Translations under genes and position numbers: made by a program
Part shown: in pieces, positions 53,595 through 63,372 of the stretch
How the letters are laid out: each line of letters opens with the position of its first letter
How positions within the stretch are numbered: position 1 is the stretch's first letter
The notes under the pieces: generated by a model
Seen by the model: only the letters and a program-made list of their open reading frames with translations
Database searches by the model: none
What the model was told of the DNA's origin: nothing
Source: Gallaecimonas mangrovi
GTDB lineage: Bacteria; Pseudomonadota; Gammaproteobacteria; Enterobacterales; Gallaecimonadaceae
NCBI RefSeq assembly: GCF_003367375.1
Contig: NZ_CP031416.1
Location: 1,991,501 to 2,055,500, forward strand
Direction of reading: 5' to 3'
DNA length: 64,000 nt

Positions 53595-54847
53595 TGTATT
53601 TTTATAACCTGAAACACCCTCAGCAACAGGTCAGTTTTGAACAGGCTGTAAAACAAGGCCTAGGTAAAGACCAAGGGCTGTTTTTCCCAGAACAGCTGCC
53701 TGAACTGGATGCCAAAACCCTGGCAAAACTCGGCAGACACCAGCGCTATCACGCCATTTTGTCTGGGTTTCTTGCTGAGACTTTTTCTGCTTCTGATTTG
53801 GCACAGATGATAAGCGAGGCCTTTCCTTTTGACGTGCCCTTAGTCGAGGTGGGCCCACATTACGCACTTGAACTTTTTCACGGCCCCACCCTGGCATTTA
53901 AAGATTTCGGCGCCCGCTTTATGGCGCAATGTCTATCGCGCTTAAGCGATGGCAGTCCTATCACCATTTTAACGGCAACATCTGGTGATACCGGTGCAGC
54001 AGTCGCCCATGCCTTCCATGGTCTAAAAGGTGTTCGAGTGGTAGTACTTTACCCCAAAGGCAAAATCAGCCGACCACAAGAGCAGCTGTTCTGCACCCTT
54101 GGCGGTAATATCGAAACCTTGGCGGTAGAAGGCAGTTTTGATGACTGCCAAGCCTTAGTGAAGGCCGCTTTTGATGATGAGCAACTGAAAAAGGCCATCG
54201 GTTTAAATTCAGCAAACTCGATTAATATCAGTAGGCTACTTGCACAAGTGCTGTACTTTTGGGACATGGCATTGGCGCAGCCCGACTTAGTTGTTAGTGT
54301 GCCCAGTGGTAACTTTGGCGATCTCACCGCAGGCTTAATGGCCAAGGCAATGGGCGCCCCGATTAAGCGTTTCATCGCTGCCACAAACAGCAACGATACC
54401 GTGCCGCGCTATTTAAAAGACGGACAATGGCAACCCCATGACACCGTCGCCACCCTGTCCAATGCCATGGATGTTAGCCGTCCCAATAACTGGCCTCGGG
54501 TAGAATTTCTCCTCAACACCTTTAACTGGTCGCTCACAGCACAGCCCATTAGTGAAGCCGATACCAAGGCCAGCATGAAGGCGATGTACAGCTTGGATTA
54601 CCTTCCAGAACCGCATTGCGCTGTGGCTTTCAAAGCCTTGATGGATAACCTGCACTCGGGAGAAAAAGGGGCCTTCTTGTGTACCGCCCATCCGGCAAAA
54701 TTTGCCGATAGTGTTGCTGAGATCTTGTCTATCGATTTACCTTTGCCCAAGGCACTGAGTGAAGCCATGTCCAAGCAGAATCTGTCGAAAACCATTGCCA
54801 ATGATTGGCAGGCGCTTAGGCCGGTTTTATTGAAAAACAACGGCTAA
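53594..54847 (+). CDS. thrC: Threonine synthase
   Basis: PLP enzyme converting phosphohomoserine to threonine. The 417 residues match the short gammaproteobacterial type (E. coli 428). The PLP lysine is in LAFKDFGARFMAQ, with TSGDTGAAVAHAF (phosphate/substrate site), VPSGNFGDLTAG (PLP phosphate loop) and SNDTVPRYL. It is the last gene of the thr operon, overlapping thrB by one base and followed by a terminator. Confidence 0.97.
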   Translation: MYFYNLKHPQQQVSFEQAVKQGLGKDQGLFFPEQLPELDAKTLAKLGRHQRYHAILSGFLAETFSASDLAQMISEAFPFDVPLVEVGPHYALELFHGPTLAFKDFGARFMAQCLSRLSDGSPITILTATSGDTGAAVAHAFHGLKGVRVVVLYPKGKISRPQEQLFCTLGGNIETLAVEGSFDDCQALVKAAFDDEQLKKAIGLNSANSINISRLLAQVLYFWDMALAQPDLVVSVPSGNFGDLTAGLMAKAMGAPIKRFIAATNSNDTVPRYLKDGQWQPHDTVATLSNAMDVSRPNNWPRVEFLLNTFNWSLTAQPISEADTKASMKAMYSLDYLPEPHCAVAFKALMDNLHSGEKGAFLCTAHPAKFADSVAEILSIDLPLPKALSEAMSKQNLSKTIANDWQALRPVLLKNNG

Positions 54848-54857
54848 ATATCCTAAT

Positions 54858-54885
54858 AAAAAAGGCACCCCAAGGTGCCTTTTTT
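54858..54885. terminator. Bidirectional terminator between thrC and cyoE
   Basis: A6, stem GGCACC / GGTGCC, loop CCAA, T6. It serves the thr (plus) and cyo (minus) operons, which converge here. Confidence 0.93.
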
Positions 54886-54905
54886 AATTACTTAAAACAT
54901 CACGC

Positions 54906-55769
54906 TTAGCTTGTTGCTACAGCGGCGTCCAGTGACATCATCAGGCTGAGCAAGGTAACGGTAAGGATGGAAAATCCAAACAGCTTTCGTGCCCAGGTCG
55001 TGTCGTCTTTGGTTTTATAACCTTTAATGGCCATATGCAGCCAATAGGTACCAAGACCTAATGCCACCAAGAAGTAGGCATAACCGGTATAACCCGTTAC
55101 GGTCAACAGCAGGCTTGCTACCACAAAGGCAACGATGTAGGCGACAATGTGCTTCTTCGTTACACCTATACCTTTAGCGACCGGCAGCACACAAATAGAG
55201 GCTGCGGAATAATCCTTTAAACGGAAAATAGCAATGGCATAGGAATGTGGCATTTGCCAAAGGCTGAACATGGTGAACAGAATAACTGCCCCCAAATCCA
55301 GATGGTTAGTCACTGCGCAGTAGCCTACCAAGGGTGGCGCGGCGCCAGAAAAACTGCCAATCAAGGTGCCATGTACAGAGTGGCGTTTAAACACCAAACT
55401 GTAGAGAACCACGTAAATCACCAGTCCTGCCAGAACAATGCCCACCGCCAATAGATTGGTAGTGGCCCAAAGTAAGGCAATACCCAACACCCCCAGTACA
55501 GCACCGTAAATCAGGGCAACAGGCAGGGGCAACTCACCAGTGGCAGTGGCCCGATTGCGCGTCCGTTCCATCTTTTTATCGATGTCCCTGTCGATACAGT
55601 TGTTCAGTACACAACCGCAGGCAACAACCAAAGAAACCCCTACCAGGGTGCTGACCAAAGTCAGCCAATGGTAATTACCTTTGGAAGCCAGGAAAAAACC
55701 ACCGGCAACAGAAATCAAGTTGCCGAAGATAATGCCTGGTTTGGTGATACCTATGAACTTCTTAATCAT
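54906..55769 (-). CDS. cyoE: Protoheme IX farnesyltransferase (heme O synthase)
   Basis: UbiA-family membrane prenyltransferase turning heme B into heme O for cytochrome bo3. The 287 residues have about eight helices. The first Asp-rich motif is [35 protein letters not shown] at the N-terminus and [25 protein letters not shown] are typical. It is the last gene of the cyo operon. Unlike the others it is separated from its upstream gene (60 bases) by a hairpin with terminator features. Confidence 0.96.
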   Translation of the reverse strand: MIKKFIGITKPGIIFGNLISVAGGFFLASKGNYHWLTLVSTLVGVSLVVACGCVLNNCIDRDIDKKMERTRNRATATGELPLPVALIYGAVLGVLGIALLWATTNLLAVGIVLAGLVIYVVLYSLVFKRHSVHGTLIGSFSGAAPPLVGYCAVTNHLDLGAVILFTMFSLWQMPHSYAIAIFRLKDYSAASICVLPVAKGIGVTKKHIVAYIVAFVVASLLLTVTGYTGYAYFLVALGLGTYWLHMAIKGYKTKDDTTWARKLFGFSILTVTLLSLMMSLDAAVATS

Positions 55770-55794
55770 TGGGAATACTGCTGGCTAGAGAATG

Positions 55795-55816
55795 AAAAGG
55801 CAGCCCGAAGGCTGCC
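55795..55816 (-). terminator. Terminator-like hairpin between cyoD and cyoE
   Basis: On the minus strand: GGCAGCC-TTCG-GGCTGCC followed by TTTTC. A 7-bp GC-rich stem with a UUCG loop and four U fits a partial intrinsic terminator that would lower cyoE relative to cyoABCD. Confidence 0.7.
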
Positions 55817-55829
55817 CTTGGGAATGACC

Positions 55830-56165
55830 TCAGTGGGTCATCATAGTTAGACCGTACAGATACCAGAATATCCACGCCGTACCCGCTACCAAGATGGCAA
55901 CAATAATAATGGCGAAGACAAAGGCATTAACGTTCCAACGCTGCTCTGATGAGCGGTTCATGTGCAGGAAGAACACCAGCTGTATAAACACCTGAGCCAA
56001 GCCTGCAACTGCCATAACAATCACAGTAACAGCAATAGAAGCGCTGCTGTTCATGACTAAGGCAAACGGAATAACTGTCAAAATGATCGACAGAATAAAA
56101 CCGGTTAAATAAGACTTGAAAGAGCCATGGCTAGCGCCAGACGCAGTATGAGAATGTCCACTCAT
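55830..56165 (-). CDS. cyoD: Cytochrome bo3 ubiquinol oxidase subunit IV
   Basis: A small 111-residue membrane subunit with three helices ([41 protein letters not shown] and [21 protein letters not shown], each joined here only as position markers). E. coli CyoD has 109 residues and the same FFLHMN segment. It helps assembly of the oxidase and CuB insertion. I use the ATG at 56165, which overlaps the cyoC stop by one base. A longer frame exists upstream but lies inside cyoC. Confidence 0.95.
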   Translation of the reverse strand: MSGHSHTASGASHGSFKSYLTGFILSIILTVIPFALVMNSSASIAVTVIVMAVAGLAQVFIQLVFFLHMNRSSEQRWNVNAFVFAIIIVAILVAGTAWIFWYLYGLTMMTH

Positions 56166-56773
56166 TACAGGGCCCCCATCAGATAAACAGCAGTGAATAC
56201 ACAGATCCAGACGATATCCAGGAAGTGCCAGAACAAGCTCAGACACTGCAGACGTGTGTTATTCACGTCGGTCAGGCCGTAACGGGCAACTTGATAGATC
56301 ATCACAATCATCCACAACAAGCCGAAGCTTACGTGCAGACCGTGAGTACCAACCAGACTGAAGAATGCAGACAAGAAGGCACTGTGCTGAGGACCATGCC
56401 CTTCTACGATCAGGTGATGGAATTCATAGATCTCCATCCCAACAAAGCCTGCACCCAGCAGCGCGGTAATGATCAACCAGAAAATGGTCTGAGATTTTTT
56501 ACCGGCATGTACTGCCAGCATCGACAAGCCACTGGTAAAGGAGCTGAACAGCAGCAAGAAGGTTTCGACCAGCACATAAGGCAGTTCGAAAATTTCTTTA
56601 CCAGAAGGGCCAGCCGCAGTGTGGCTATAAAGGACTGCATAAGCTGCGAACAGAGTCGCAAACAAAATACAGTCGGTCATGATGTAGATCCAGAAGCCAA
56701 AAACCTTCAGGGCTCCTGCATCGTGATGCCCATGGTCGTGGGCATCCTGTGCGTGAAGTGCTTCACTCGACAT
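56165..56773 (-). CDS. cyoC: Cytochrome bo3 ubiquinol oxidase subunit III
   Basis: A 202-residue subunit of the heme-copper oxidase subunit III family with five helices. Typical text is [18 protein letters not shown] near the start, [15 protein letters not shown] with its conserved His residues, and [22 protein letters not shown] at the end. It starts 12 bases after cyoB and overlaps cyoD by one base. The soluble His/Asp-rich N-terminus ([14 protein letters not shown]) is common in this subunit. Confidence 0.96.
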   Translation of the reverse strand: MSSEALHAQDAHDHGHHDAGALKVFGFWIYIMTDCILFATLFAAYAVLYSHTAAGPSGKEIFELPYVLVETFLLLFSSFTSGLSMLAVHAGKKSQTIFWLIITALLGAGFVGMEIYEFHHLIVEGHGPQHSAFLSAFFSLVGTHGLHVSFGLLWMIVMIYQVARYGLTDVNNTRLQCLSLFWHFLDIVWICVFTAVYLMGAL

Positions 56774-56785
56774 ATTAACTATTCC

Positions 56786-58768
56786 TTACGCCTTCGCTGC
56801 GGCCAGCTTTTCGTGGTGCTCGCCTTCAATACGCTCAACTTCGTCAACTTGGACATAGTAATCCACGTCTTTGATGAAGGAGCGAACGATAACGGTCGCA
56901 ATCATGCCCACAAAGCTAGCAATAACCAGCCACCAGATGTACCAGATCAGGGCAAAACCACAGACAGTTGCAAAAGCACCGATCACCACACCAGAAGCAG
57001 TGTTCTTCGGCATGTGGATAGGCTCATAGGCAGCAGGTTTCTGATGCGCAGTACCGTTTTCTTTCATTTCCCACCAGGCATCCAGCTCTTCGCCAACAAC
57101 AGGAGTGTGGGCAAAGTTATAGAACGGCGGCGGTGAAGAAGTAGACCATTCCAGAGTACGGGCATTCCAAGGATCGCCAGTCTCGTCACGGTTGTTATCA
57201 CGGTCACGGATACTTACGTAGAGCTGTACCAGTTGCAGGATGATACCGGCAAAGATAACCAGCGCACCCACTTCAGCTACATACAGCCAAGGGGTCCAGG
57301 CGGGGTTGTCGTAGTGGTTCAAACGGCGAGTCATACCCATAAAGCCCAGTGCGTAAAGCGGCATGAAGGCCAGGTAAAAACCAACCAACCAGCACCAAAA
57401 GGCAGCTTGGCCAAGTTTGTCATTCAGTTTGAAACCAAAGGCTTTCGGGAACCAGTAAGCAAAACCAGCCAGGTAGCCAAATACCACACCACCAATGATA
57501 ACGTTATGGAAGTGAGCAATCAGGAACAAGCTGTTGTGCAACAGGAAGTCAGCACCCGGAACGGCCAGCAGAACACCGGTCATACCACCGATAGAGAAGG
57601 TGATGATAAAGCCCAGCGTCCACAGCACCGGTGCATTAAATTGCACGCGGCCACGGAACATGGTGAACAGCCAGTTGAAGATCTTCAGACCAGTCGGGAT
57701 CGCGATAATCATGGTCGCAATACCGAAGAAGGAGTTGACGTTAGCGCCTGACCCCATGGTGAAGAAGTGGTGCAGCCATACAACGAACGACAAGAAGCCG
57801 ATAGCGCAGGTTGCGTAAATCATTGAGGTGTAACCAAACAGCCGCTTGGTACTAAAGGTAGAGATAACTTCCGAGAACACACCGAATGCCGGCAGTATCA
57901 GGATGTATACCTCGGGGTGACCCCAGGCCCAGAACAAGTTCACATACATCATCGGACTACCGCCCGCGTCAGTTGTGAAGAAGTGGAAATCCAGATAACG
58001 GTCAACAGTCAGCATCGCCAACGCAACGGTCAGCATCGGGAAAGCGCCCATGATGATGACGGTGGTTACCAGGATAGTCCAGGTAAATACCGGCATGTTC
58101 ATCAGCTTCATACCAGGAGCACGCATCTTCACGATAGTAGTGAAGAAGTTAACGCCGGTCAGGGTTGTACCAATACCGGAGATTTGCAATGCCCAGATGT
58201 AATAGTCCACACCAACACTTGGACTAAAGGCCTTTTCCGATAGCGGCGGATACGCTACCCAACCGGTGGTGGCGAACTGGCCAACGAACAAGGAGATGTT
58301 CACCAGAATTACACCGCCCACAAACAGCCAGAAACTAACGCTGTTGAGGAAGGGGAAAGCAACGTCACGCGCACCAATTTGCAAAGGCACAACGATGTTC
58401 ATCAAACCGATCATAAACGGCATGGCCATGAAGATAATCATGATAACGCCGTGAGCGGTAAAGATTTGATCGTAATGGTGCGGAGGCAAGAAGCCACCGT
58501 GGCCATCATGCGCCATTGCTAGTTGAGTACGCATCATAATAGCGTCAGCAAAACCACGGATCAGCATGACCATGGCTACGGCGATGTACATCACACCAAT
58601 TTTTTTATGGTCAACCGAGGTCAGCCATTCTTTCCAGAGGTAGCCCCACTTTTTGTAGTAGGTCAGCGCACCAACTAGGACAATACCTAGCAGCGCAACT
58701 ACCGCAAAGGTGCCTATGAGGATAGGCACATTATAGGGAATTTGATCCCAGGTTAATTTTCCAAACAT
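56786..58768 (-). CDS. cyoB: Cytochrome bo3 ubiquinol oxidase subunit I
   Basis: Catalytic subunit, reducing O2 to water with ubiquinol electrons while pumping protons. The 660 residues give about 15 helices. The heme b/o3 and CuB ligands lie in family motifs: [23 protein letters not shown] (CuB His with its cross-linked Tyr), [11 protein letters not shown] (two CuB His) and [15 protein letters not shown] (heme ligands). The D-channel entrance region is seen as [16 protein letters not shown]. It starts 2 bases after cyoA. Confidence 0.97.
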   Translation of the reverse strand: MFGKLTWDQIPYNVPILIGTFAVVALLGIVLVGALTYYKKWGYLWKEWLTSVDHKKIGVMYIAVAMVMLIRGFADAIMMRTQLAMAHDGHGGFLPPHHYDQIFTAHGVIMIIFMAMPFMIGLMNIVVPLQIGARDVAFPFLNSVSFWLFVGGVILVNISLFVGQFATTGWVAYPPLSEKAFSPSVGVDYYIWALQISGIGTTLTGVNFFTTIVKMRAPGMKLMNMPVFTWTILVTTVIIMGAFPMLTVALAMLTVDRYLDFHFFTTDAGGSPMMYVNLFWAWGHPEVYILILPAFGVFSEVISTFSTKRLFGYTSMIYATCAIGFLSFVVWLHHFFTMGSGANVNSFFGIATMIIAIPTGLKIFNWLFTMFRGRVQFNAPVLWTLGFIITFSIGGMTGVLLAVPGADFLLHNSLFLIAHFHNVIIGGVVFGYLAGFAYWFPKAFGFKLNDKLGQAAFWCWLVGFYLAFMPLYALGFMGMTRRLNHYDNPAWTPWLYVAEVGALVIFAGIILQLVQLYVSIRDRDNNRDETGDPWNARTLEWSTSSPPPFYNFAHTPVVGEELDAWWEMKENGTAHQKPAAYEPIHMPKNTASGVVIGAFATVCGFALIWYIWWLVIASFVGMIATVIVRSFIKDVDYYVQVDEVERIEGEHHEKLAAAKA

Positions 58769-58770
58769 CG

Positions 58771-59688
58771 TTATTCCTCGGCCTTGGCAGCGCCCATTCT
58801 TTCACCAATTTCGTGATTGTATTCAATCTTGTTCTGACGAACGTGTTTGAAGCTTTTCACGATCTGGGTATAAATATTTGGCTCAACAGAAGAGAAATAC
58901 TCAACTGGCAGAACACTCTGCTTCAGCGCCATCTTTTCATAGCCCTGGTAAGTCAGGTCATTTGCACTGTTCTTAACCTTAGCAACCCACGCATCAAAGT
59001 CTTGGTCATTGGCAGTGGCAATGGCCTTGAACTTCATGTCGGAGAAACCTGCACCACTATAGTTGGCAGAGAAGCCGTCGTAGGTACCGGGATGGTCAGC
59101 TTGCAGATGAAGTTGGGTAGACATACCAGACATGGCATAAATCTGACCGCCCAGCTGCGGAATGAAGAAGGAGTTCATTACGGTGCCGGAAGTAATTTCA
59201 AACTTCACCGGTGTACCGGTTGGGATCACCAGCTCGTTGACGGAGGCGATACCTTGCTTGGGATAAATGAACACCCATTTCCAATCCAAAGAAACGACCT
59301 GGACTGTCATTGGTTCTTTGGCAGAATCCAGAGGACGATACGGATCAAGCTCGTGCGTGGATTTGTAAGTCAGAACACCCAAAATCAAAATAATGATTAA
59401 GGGAATGGACCACACCACGGCTTCAAGCGCGTTAGAGTGGGACCACATAGGTTTATAGGTTGCCTTGGTGTTGGAGGCGCGATACCGCCAGGCGAACACG
59501 ATAGTCATGATGATGACAGGAACCACCACCAACAACATCAAAATAAATGCTGTGATGATCAGTTTCATTTCACCATGGCCAACCGGCCCTTTGGGGTTCA
59601 AAAGAACCATGTTATCGCACCCAGCCAACAAAAAGGCTGCTCCTAAGGAGAGCACTTTAGTTAGACTGGTCAACCACTTACTTTTCAT
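58771..59688 (-). CDS. cyoA: Cytochrome bo3 ubiquinol oxidase subunit II (lipoprotein)
   Basis: A 305-residue subunit with a lipoprotein signal (lipobox LLAGC, Cys near residue 24), two membrane helices and a periplasmic cupredoxin-like domain. As in quinol oxidases, the CuA cysteine motif is missing. Typical text: [55 protein letters not shown] and [12 protein letters not shown]. It is first of cyoABCDE. The start ATG has GAGG 7 bases upstream. A 794-base gap with a perfect FNR box lies upstream; FNR represses cyo in E. coli. Confidence 0.96.
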   Translation of the reverse strand: MKSKWLTSLTKVLSLGAAFLLAGCDNMVLLNPKGPVGHGEMKLIITAFILMLLVVVPVIIMTIVFAWRYRASNTKATYKPMWSHSNALEAVVWSIPLIIILILGVLTYKSTHELDPYRPLDSAKEPMTVQVVSLDWKWVFIYPKQGIASVNELVIPTGTPVKFEITSGTVMNSFFIPQLGGQIYAMSGMSTQLHLQADHPGTYDGFSANYSGAGFSDMKFKAIATANDQDFDAWVAKVKNSANDLTYQGYEKMALKQSVLPVEYFSSVEPNIYTQIVKSFKHVRQNKIEYNHEIGERMGAAKAEE

Positions 59689-59991
59689 ATCATAACCTCA
59701 CCTCAAAATGACTGCCTCGAGGAACCTAAAGCTCACTGTCGGGGGCTTTCTTTGTAATTGTTAGCCGCGGAATGTACCAAGAAAAACCCCTTCATATCCA
59801 GTGGAAAAAGCCTATGCCGCCTATCGTTCGGGACAAAACACCTTTTCTTATTTCCCCTTTAAGTGAAAACAGTTAAAAACACGTCCTTGTTTGAAACAAA
59901 TGCAACGTGGAATTAAAAAAATTAATCCGAGCATCCCTCCTATATTCCAACAGAAGAAAGCGACTGCGCCTAGGGCCTACTGGTGTTGGAT

Positions 59992-60017
59992 GTAACAAAA
60001 ACATTGTTACGTTTTTT
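59992..60017 (+). repeat. Inverted repeat GTAACAA / TTGTTAC followed by T6
   Basis: Perfect 7-bp arms, AAACA centre, then GTTTTTT. The AT-rich stem is weak for a terminator but the T tract is suggestive; it may instead be an operator or the end of an unannotated small RNA. Confidence 0.35.
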
Positions 60018-60088
60018 AGGGTTTACCCGATGCGGCAACTGATCGGTGTAGCCCCATCAGAAAAAGAGTCCAAATAACTGACAACAGC

Positions 60089-60102
60089 TTGATATATATC
60101 AA
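60089..60102. promoter_or_regulatory. Perfect FNR box
   Basis: TTGAT-ATAT-ATCAA matches all ten consensus positions. It is 400 bases upstream of cyoA and 380 bases upstream of the TAXI gene. fnr is encoded in this window. Confidence 0.65.
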
Positions 60103-60275
60103 GGAAAATTTTGAGAATGACGCGGTAACAAACCGGCTTTGGTAAAGCTCACCCCATTACCCTACCCCGATACTGTATAGGCAACGATACCGCCCCCAGC
60201 CAGTAAAAATTCCGGATTCGAGTAATTCGCCTGTAGCAGTGCCATCCAGATTCCGTTAACGACAACAGGCTGGCA

Positions 60276-60294
60276 ATTGACGTTAAGCGTCAAT
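60276..60294. promoter_or_regulatory. Palindrome ATTGACG-TTAAG-CGTCAAT, candidate operator
   Basis: Perfect 7-bp arms, 188 bases upstream of the TAXI gene. It shares TTGACGTTAA with the palindrome at 2229-2244. Confidence 0.4.
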
Positions 60295-60482
60295 GTGATG
60301 GCTAGACAGTTGGTGGCATCATATTGATAATGTTTTTGACACTAACGGTCGCGTTACAGTTAACGCACGAAACACGCTAATAACGTAAGCTGTCACTATT
60401 GAGCATTAAACTAAAGTCTCACTGACAAACAGCCAGAACTTCATAAACTGGCAGCACACAATACCAAGAAGGAAATGCAACT

Positions 60483-61415
60483 ATGACATCCTGGGTTAAA
60501 CGCACATTGGTGACGTTGTCGCTTGCAGTCAGTCTGCCTGTAGCAGCGGCTAACTACACCATCGGTACTGGTAGTCAGAGCGGCACCTATTATCCCTACG
60601 GCGGCATGCTGGCGAAGGTTTGGAGCGAAAACATCAAAGATTTCAACATGCGCGCCGAAGTTACAGCCGCATCAGTTGAAAACATCATCAAAGTCGCGTC
60701 GGGCCAAGAACTGGCGGGTATCGCCATGGGCGACTCAGTTCTTGCCGCCATGAAAGGGGAAGCCCCTTTCCGTCGTCCGATGAACATCTCTGTTCTTTTC
60801 GCTCTCTATCCTAACGTGGTGCAGTTCATTGTACCTGCCAATTCCGATATCAAATCGGTTGAAGATCTCAAAGGCAAAAAAGTCTCTGTTGGTGCGCCGG
60901 GTTCCGGTACCCGTGTTGGCTCTACCGCCATCTTAAAAGCACTGGGTATCAACGAAGGTGACTTTAAGGCCCAGAGCCTTAACTACACCGCGACAACCGA
61001 AGCCTTGGCTAATGGCCAAATCGATGCCGGTGTCATTATTGGTAGTGCCGGTGTTGGTGCCATTACCGAATTGGCATTGACCCGTAATATTCGTGTGCTG
61101 TCTTTCAGCAAAGACGAATTGGCTAAAATTCACAGCGCCCTGCCCGCCTATTCCGGCATGGAGATAGCAGCCGAGACTTACAACAAAGTACCCGCCTTCA
61201 CCGCTCCTGCCGTTTGGAACGTGCTGGTTGTGAAGAAAGACTTGGATCCCAAGTTGGCTACCGAAATGGTTAAAACCGCTTTTGCCCACATGGACAAAAT
61301 CAAAAATGTTATTTCAGTCGCCAAAAGTACCACTGTTGACAACATGGATCGTTTAGAAGGTGCCCCACTGCACCCCAGCAGCCTTGCTTATTACAATGAG
61401 ATGAAAGGCAAATAA
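60483..61415 (+). CDS. TAXI family TRAP transporter solute-binding protein
   Basis: Periplasmic receptor of a tripartite ATP-independent transporter, 310 residues. A signal peptide (about the first 22 residues, ending VAAA before NYTIGTG) precedes the TAXI-type start YTIGTGSQSGTYYPYGG. VGAPGSGTRVGSTAILKALG and ATTEALANGQIDAGVIIGSAG are family motifs. TAXI receptors bind carboxylates such as glutamate or 2-oxoglutarate in studied cases; the ligand here is unknown. The permease gene follows after 5 bases. AAGGAAATG lies upstream of the start. Confidence 0.93.
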   Translation: MTSWVKRTLVTLSLAVSLPVAAANYTIGTGSQSGTYYPYGGMLAKVWSENIKDFNMRAEVTAASVENIIKVASGQELAGIAMGDSVLAAMKGEAPFRRPMNISVLFALYPNVVQFIVPANSDIKSVEDLKGKKVSVGAPGSGTRVGSTAILKALGINEGDFKAQSLNYTATTEALANGQIDAGVIIGSAGVGAITELALTRNIRVLSFSKDELAKIHSALPAYSGMEIAAETYNKVPAFTAPAVWNVLVVKKDLDPKLATEMVKTAFAHMDKIKNVISVAKSTTVDNMDRLEGAPLHPSSLAYYNEMKGK

Positions 61416-61420
61416 GCCCC

Positions 61421-63316
61421 ATGCAGCAACCTGAAGCAGTTAAAGAACCCGTCAAGCTTGGCGGGTTCGATTATTTAATTGGGGCTATTGCGGTAGCCCT
61501 TACTCTATTTCAAATTTGGCAAGGGTTAGCCGCCCAACTTTCGGCTCCGGTATTTCTCCCCATCCATCTTAGTTTTGTTTTGGTTCTGATCTTTTTGGTC
61601 AAACCGAGCTTTAAAAAAGGCAGTGCCAGCCAAGGGCTTTATCTTGCTGGCCGCTGTTTCGATTTTGGTTGTGCACTTGTTGCAGCTTGGGCTGGTTATC
61701 GTCTTTCCCACTTCGATTACGATGACTTGAGCTTCTTGCTAGACGGTTTAGGTAATGTTGACCTCTACACCGGTGCTGCACTGATAGTCCTGCTACTGGA
61801 AGCTACTCGCCGTACAGTCGGCTGGGTGATGAGTCTTATTGCCATTATTTTCTTGGCTTATGCTATCTGGGGCAATTTGCTGCCCGACGAGTTCGCCAGC
61901 AAAGGCTTCGACCTTCAAGAACTGATCCGTTTCCACATCTTCTCAACCAACGGTGTGTTTGGCGCGCCACTGGCTATTTCTGCCGGTGTGGTTTTTGTAT
62001 TTGTGCTTTTTGGTGCCTTATTACAGGTAACCGGCGCCGGTCAGTTTTTTATCGACTGCGCCTTTGCGGTGGCGGGTCGCTACCGTGGTGGCCCGGCCAA
62101 GGCCTCGGTTTTGGCATCGGCGGCGCTCGGTTCCATTTCCGGCTCTGCTATTGCTAACACAGTGACCACTGGTGCCCTAACCATCCCGATGATGAAAAAG
62201 CTCGGTTATAAACCCGAGCAGGCTGCCGGTATTGAGGCCGCTGCATCCACCGGTGGGCAAATCATGCCGCCGGTAATGGGGGCCGGGGCCTTTGTTATGG
62301 CGCAGTTTACCGGCCTGCCCTACTCCGAGATCCTGTTGGTGTCTATCGCCCCGGCGATTCTTTACTTCTTCTGTACCTTGCTTTACGTGCACCTGATGGC
62401 GTGCAAGTTAGGCCTGAAAGGTATGGATAACGTTGAGAAGGTGCGCGTTGTTGTCAAACAAGGCTGGCATTACTTAGTGCCCTTGATCCTCATTACCGTG
62501 CTGCTGTTAATGAGCTACTCACCAGTACTGGTTGGCTTAGCGGGCTGTTTGGCTATCGTACTTGCCGCCTTTAGCCGCCGTAAAACCTGGGTTAAATTCT
62601 CAGCGCTTATCGCCGGTTTACGCGACGGTGCTTTGATGATCCTGCCTATCAGTGCCGCCTGTGCAACAGCGGGTCTTGTGGTGGGCGTTGTGGGGCAAAC
62701 TGGGATTGGTTTGCAATTTACCCAAGCGCTGTTGGCATTGTCTGGCGGCTACTTGTGGGGCGCATTTATCCTTATCGCCCTGGCTGCGGTTGTACTGGGT
62801 ATGGGCTTGCCGGTAACGGCAGCCTACATTGTGCTGTCGATTATGGCGGTGCCGGCACTCAATGAATTTGGTGTGCCAATCTTAAGTGCTCACCTGATCG
62901 TATTCTGGCTGTCGCAAACCTCAAACGTCACACCGCCTATCGCACTAGCAGCCTTCGCCGGTGCCGGTATTGCAGGTGCGTCGCCAATGAAGGCATCACT
63001 GCAAGCGTTTAAATTAGCCTTCGGCTTTTTCATTATTCCGCTGATGATGGCCTACTCAGGTCTGCTTTGGCGCGCTGATGAAACCGCGTTTGATTTCATC
63101 GTTGCCATCAGTGCCACCATTGGCCTAATCATCGCCTTTGCATGCGGTATTGAAGGTCTTTTGGCTAATAGGCTGAACCTGGTAGTTCGCGCGGTATTGC
63201 TTGTCATTGCCGCCTTAATGCTGGTGCATAGCCCTGTGCTGCGTATTGGTGCCTTGATTGTTCTGGCTGCCATTATCCTTTGGGATTGGCGACGTAAGGT
63301 CCCCGCCGTTGCATGA
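61421..63316 (+). CDS. TRAP transporter fused permease (DctQM type)
   Basis: A 631-residue inner membrane protein in which the small (4-helix) and large (12-helix) TRAP permease parts are fused, as usual for TAXI systems. The large part has GSISGSAIANTVTTGALTIP-type text, EAAASTGGQIMPPVMGAGAFV, GMGLPVTAAYIVLSIMAVPAL and SNVTPPIALAAFAGAGIAG, the segments that line the sodium and substrate sites in related transporters. It is translated with the receptor gene 5 bases upstream and followed by a terminator. Sodium-driven carboxylate uptake is likely. Confidence 0.93.
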   Translation: MQQPEAVKEPVKLGGFDYLIGAIAVALTLFQIWQGLAAQLSAPVFLPIHLSFVLVLIFLVKPSFKKGSASQGLYLAGRCFDFGCALVAAWAGYRLSHFDYDDLSFLLDGLGNVDLYTGAALIVLLLEATRRTVGWVMSLIAIIFLAYAIWGNLLPDEFASKGFDLQELIRFHIFSTNGVFGAPLAISAGVVFVFVLFGALLQVTGAGQFFIDCAFAVAGRYRGGPAKASVLASAALGSISGSAIANTVTTGALTIPMMKKLGYKPEQAAGIEAAASTGGQIMPPVMGAGAFVMAQFTGLPYSEILLVSIAPAILYFFCTLLYVHLMACKLGLKGMDNVEKVRVVVKQGWHYLVPLILITVLLLMSYSPVLVGLAGCLAIVLAAFSRRKTWVKFSALIAGLRDGALMILPISAACATAGLVVGVVGQTGIGLQFTQALLALSGGYLWGAFILIALAAVVLGMGLPVTAAYIVLSIMAVPALNEFGVPILSAHLIVFWLSQTSNVTPPIALAAFAGAGIAGASPMKASLQAFKLAFGFFIIPLMMAYSGLLWRADETAFDFIVAISATIGLIIAFACGIEGLLANRLNLVVRAVLLVIAALMLVHSPVLRIGALIVLAAIILWDWRRKVPAVA

Positions 63317-63326
63317 TGGTCCCTCT

Positions 63327-63355
63327 AAAAAAGCCGGCTTTAAGCCGGCTTTTTT
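63327..63355. terminator. Terminator of the TRAP operon
   Basis: A6, stem AAGCCGGC / GCCGGCTT, then T6. It lies between the convergent TRAP permease and ModF-like genes. Confidence 0.9.
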
Positions 63356-63372
63356 GTTTTAAGCGTTAGCTG

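Larger units (their letters stand above)
59689..60482. other. Long divergent intergenic region between cyoA and the TRAP genes
   Basis: A 794-base stretch with no credible coding frame. It must contain the promoters of the cyo operon (minus) and of the TAXI-TRAP operon (plus), but I could not fix either from -35/-10 boxes. Recognisable elements, listed separately, are a hairpin with T tract at 59992-60017, a perfect FNR box at 60089-60102 and a palindrome at 60276-60294. Confidence 0.75.

Noticed and set aside
56225-57136. 303-residue open frame antisense to cyoC/cyoB
   Set aside because: It overlaps two certain oxidase genes completely and has His/Gln-rich, non-protein-like composition.
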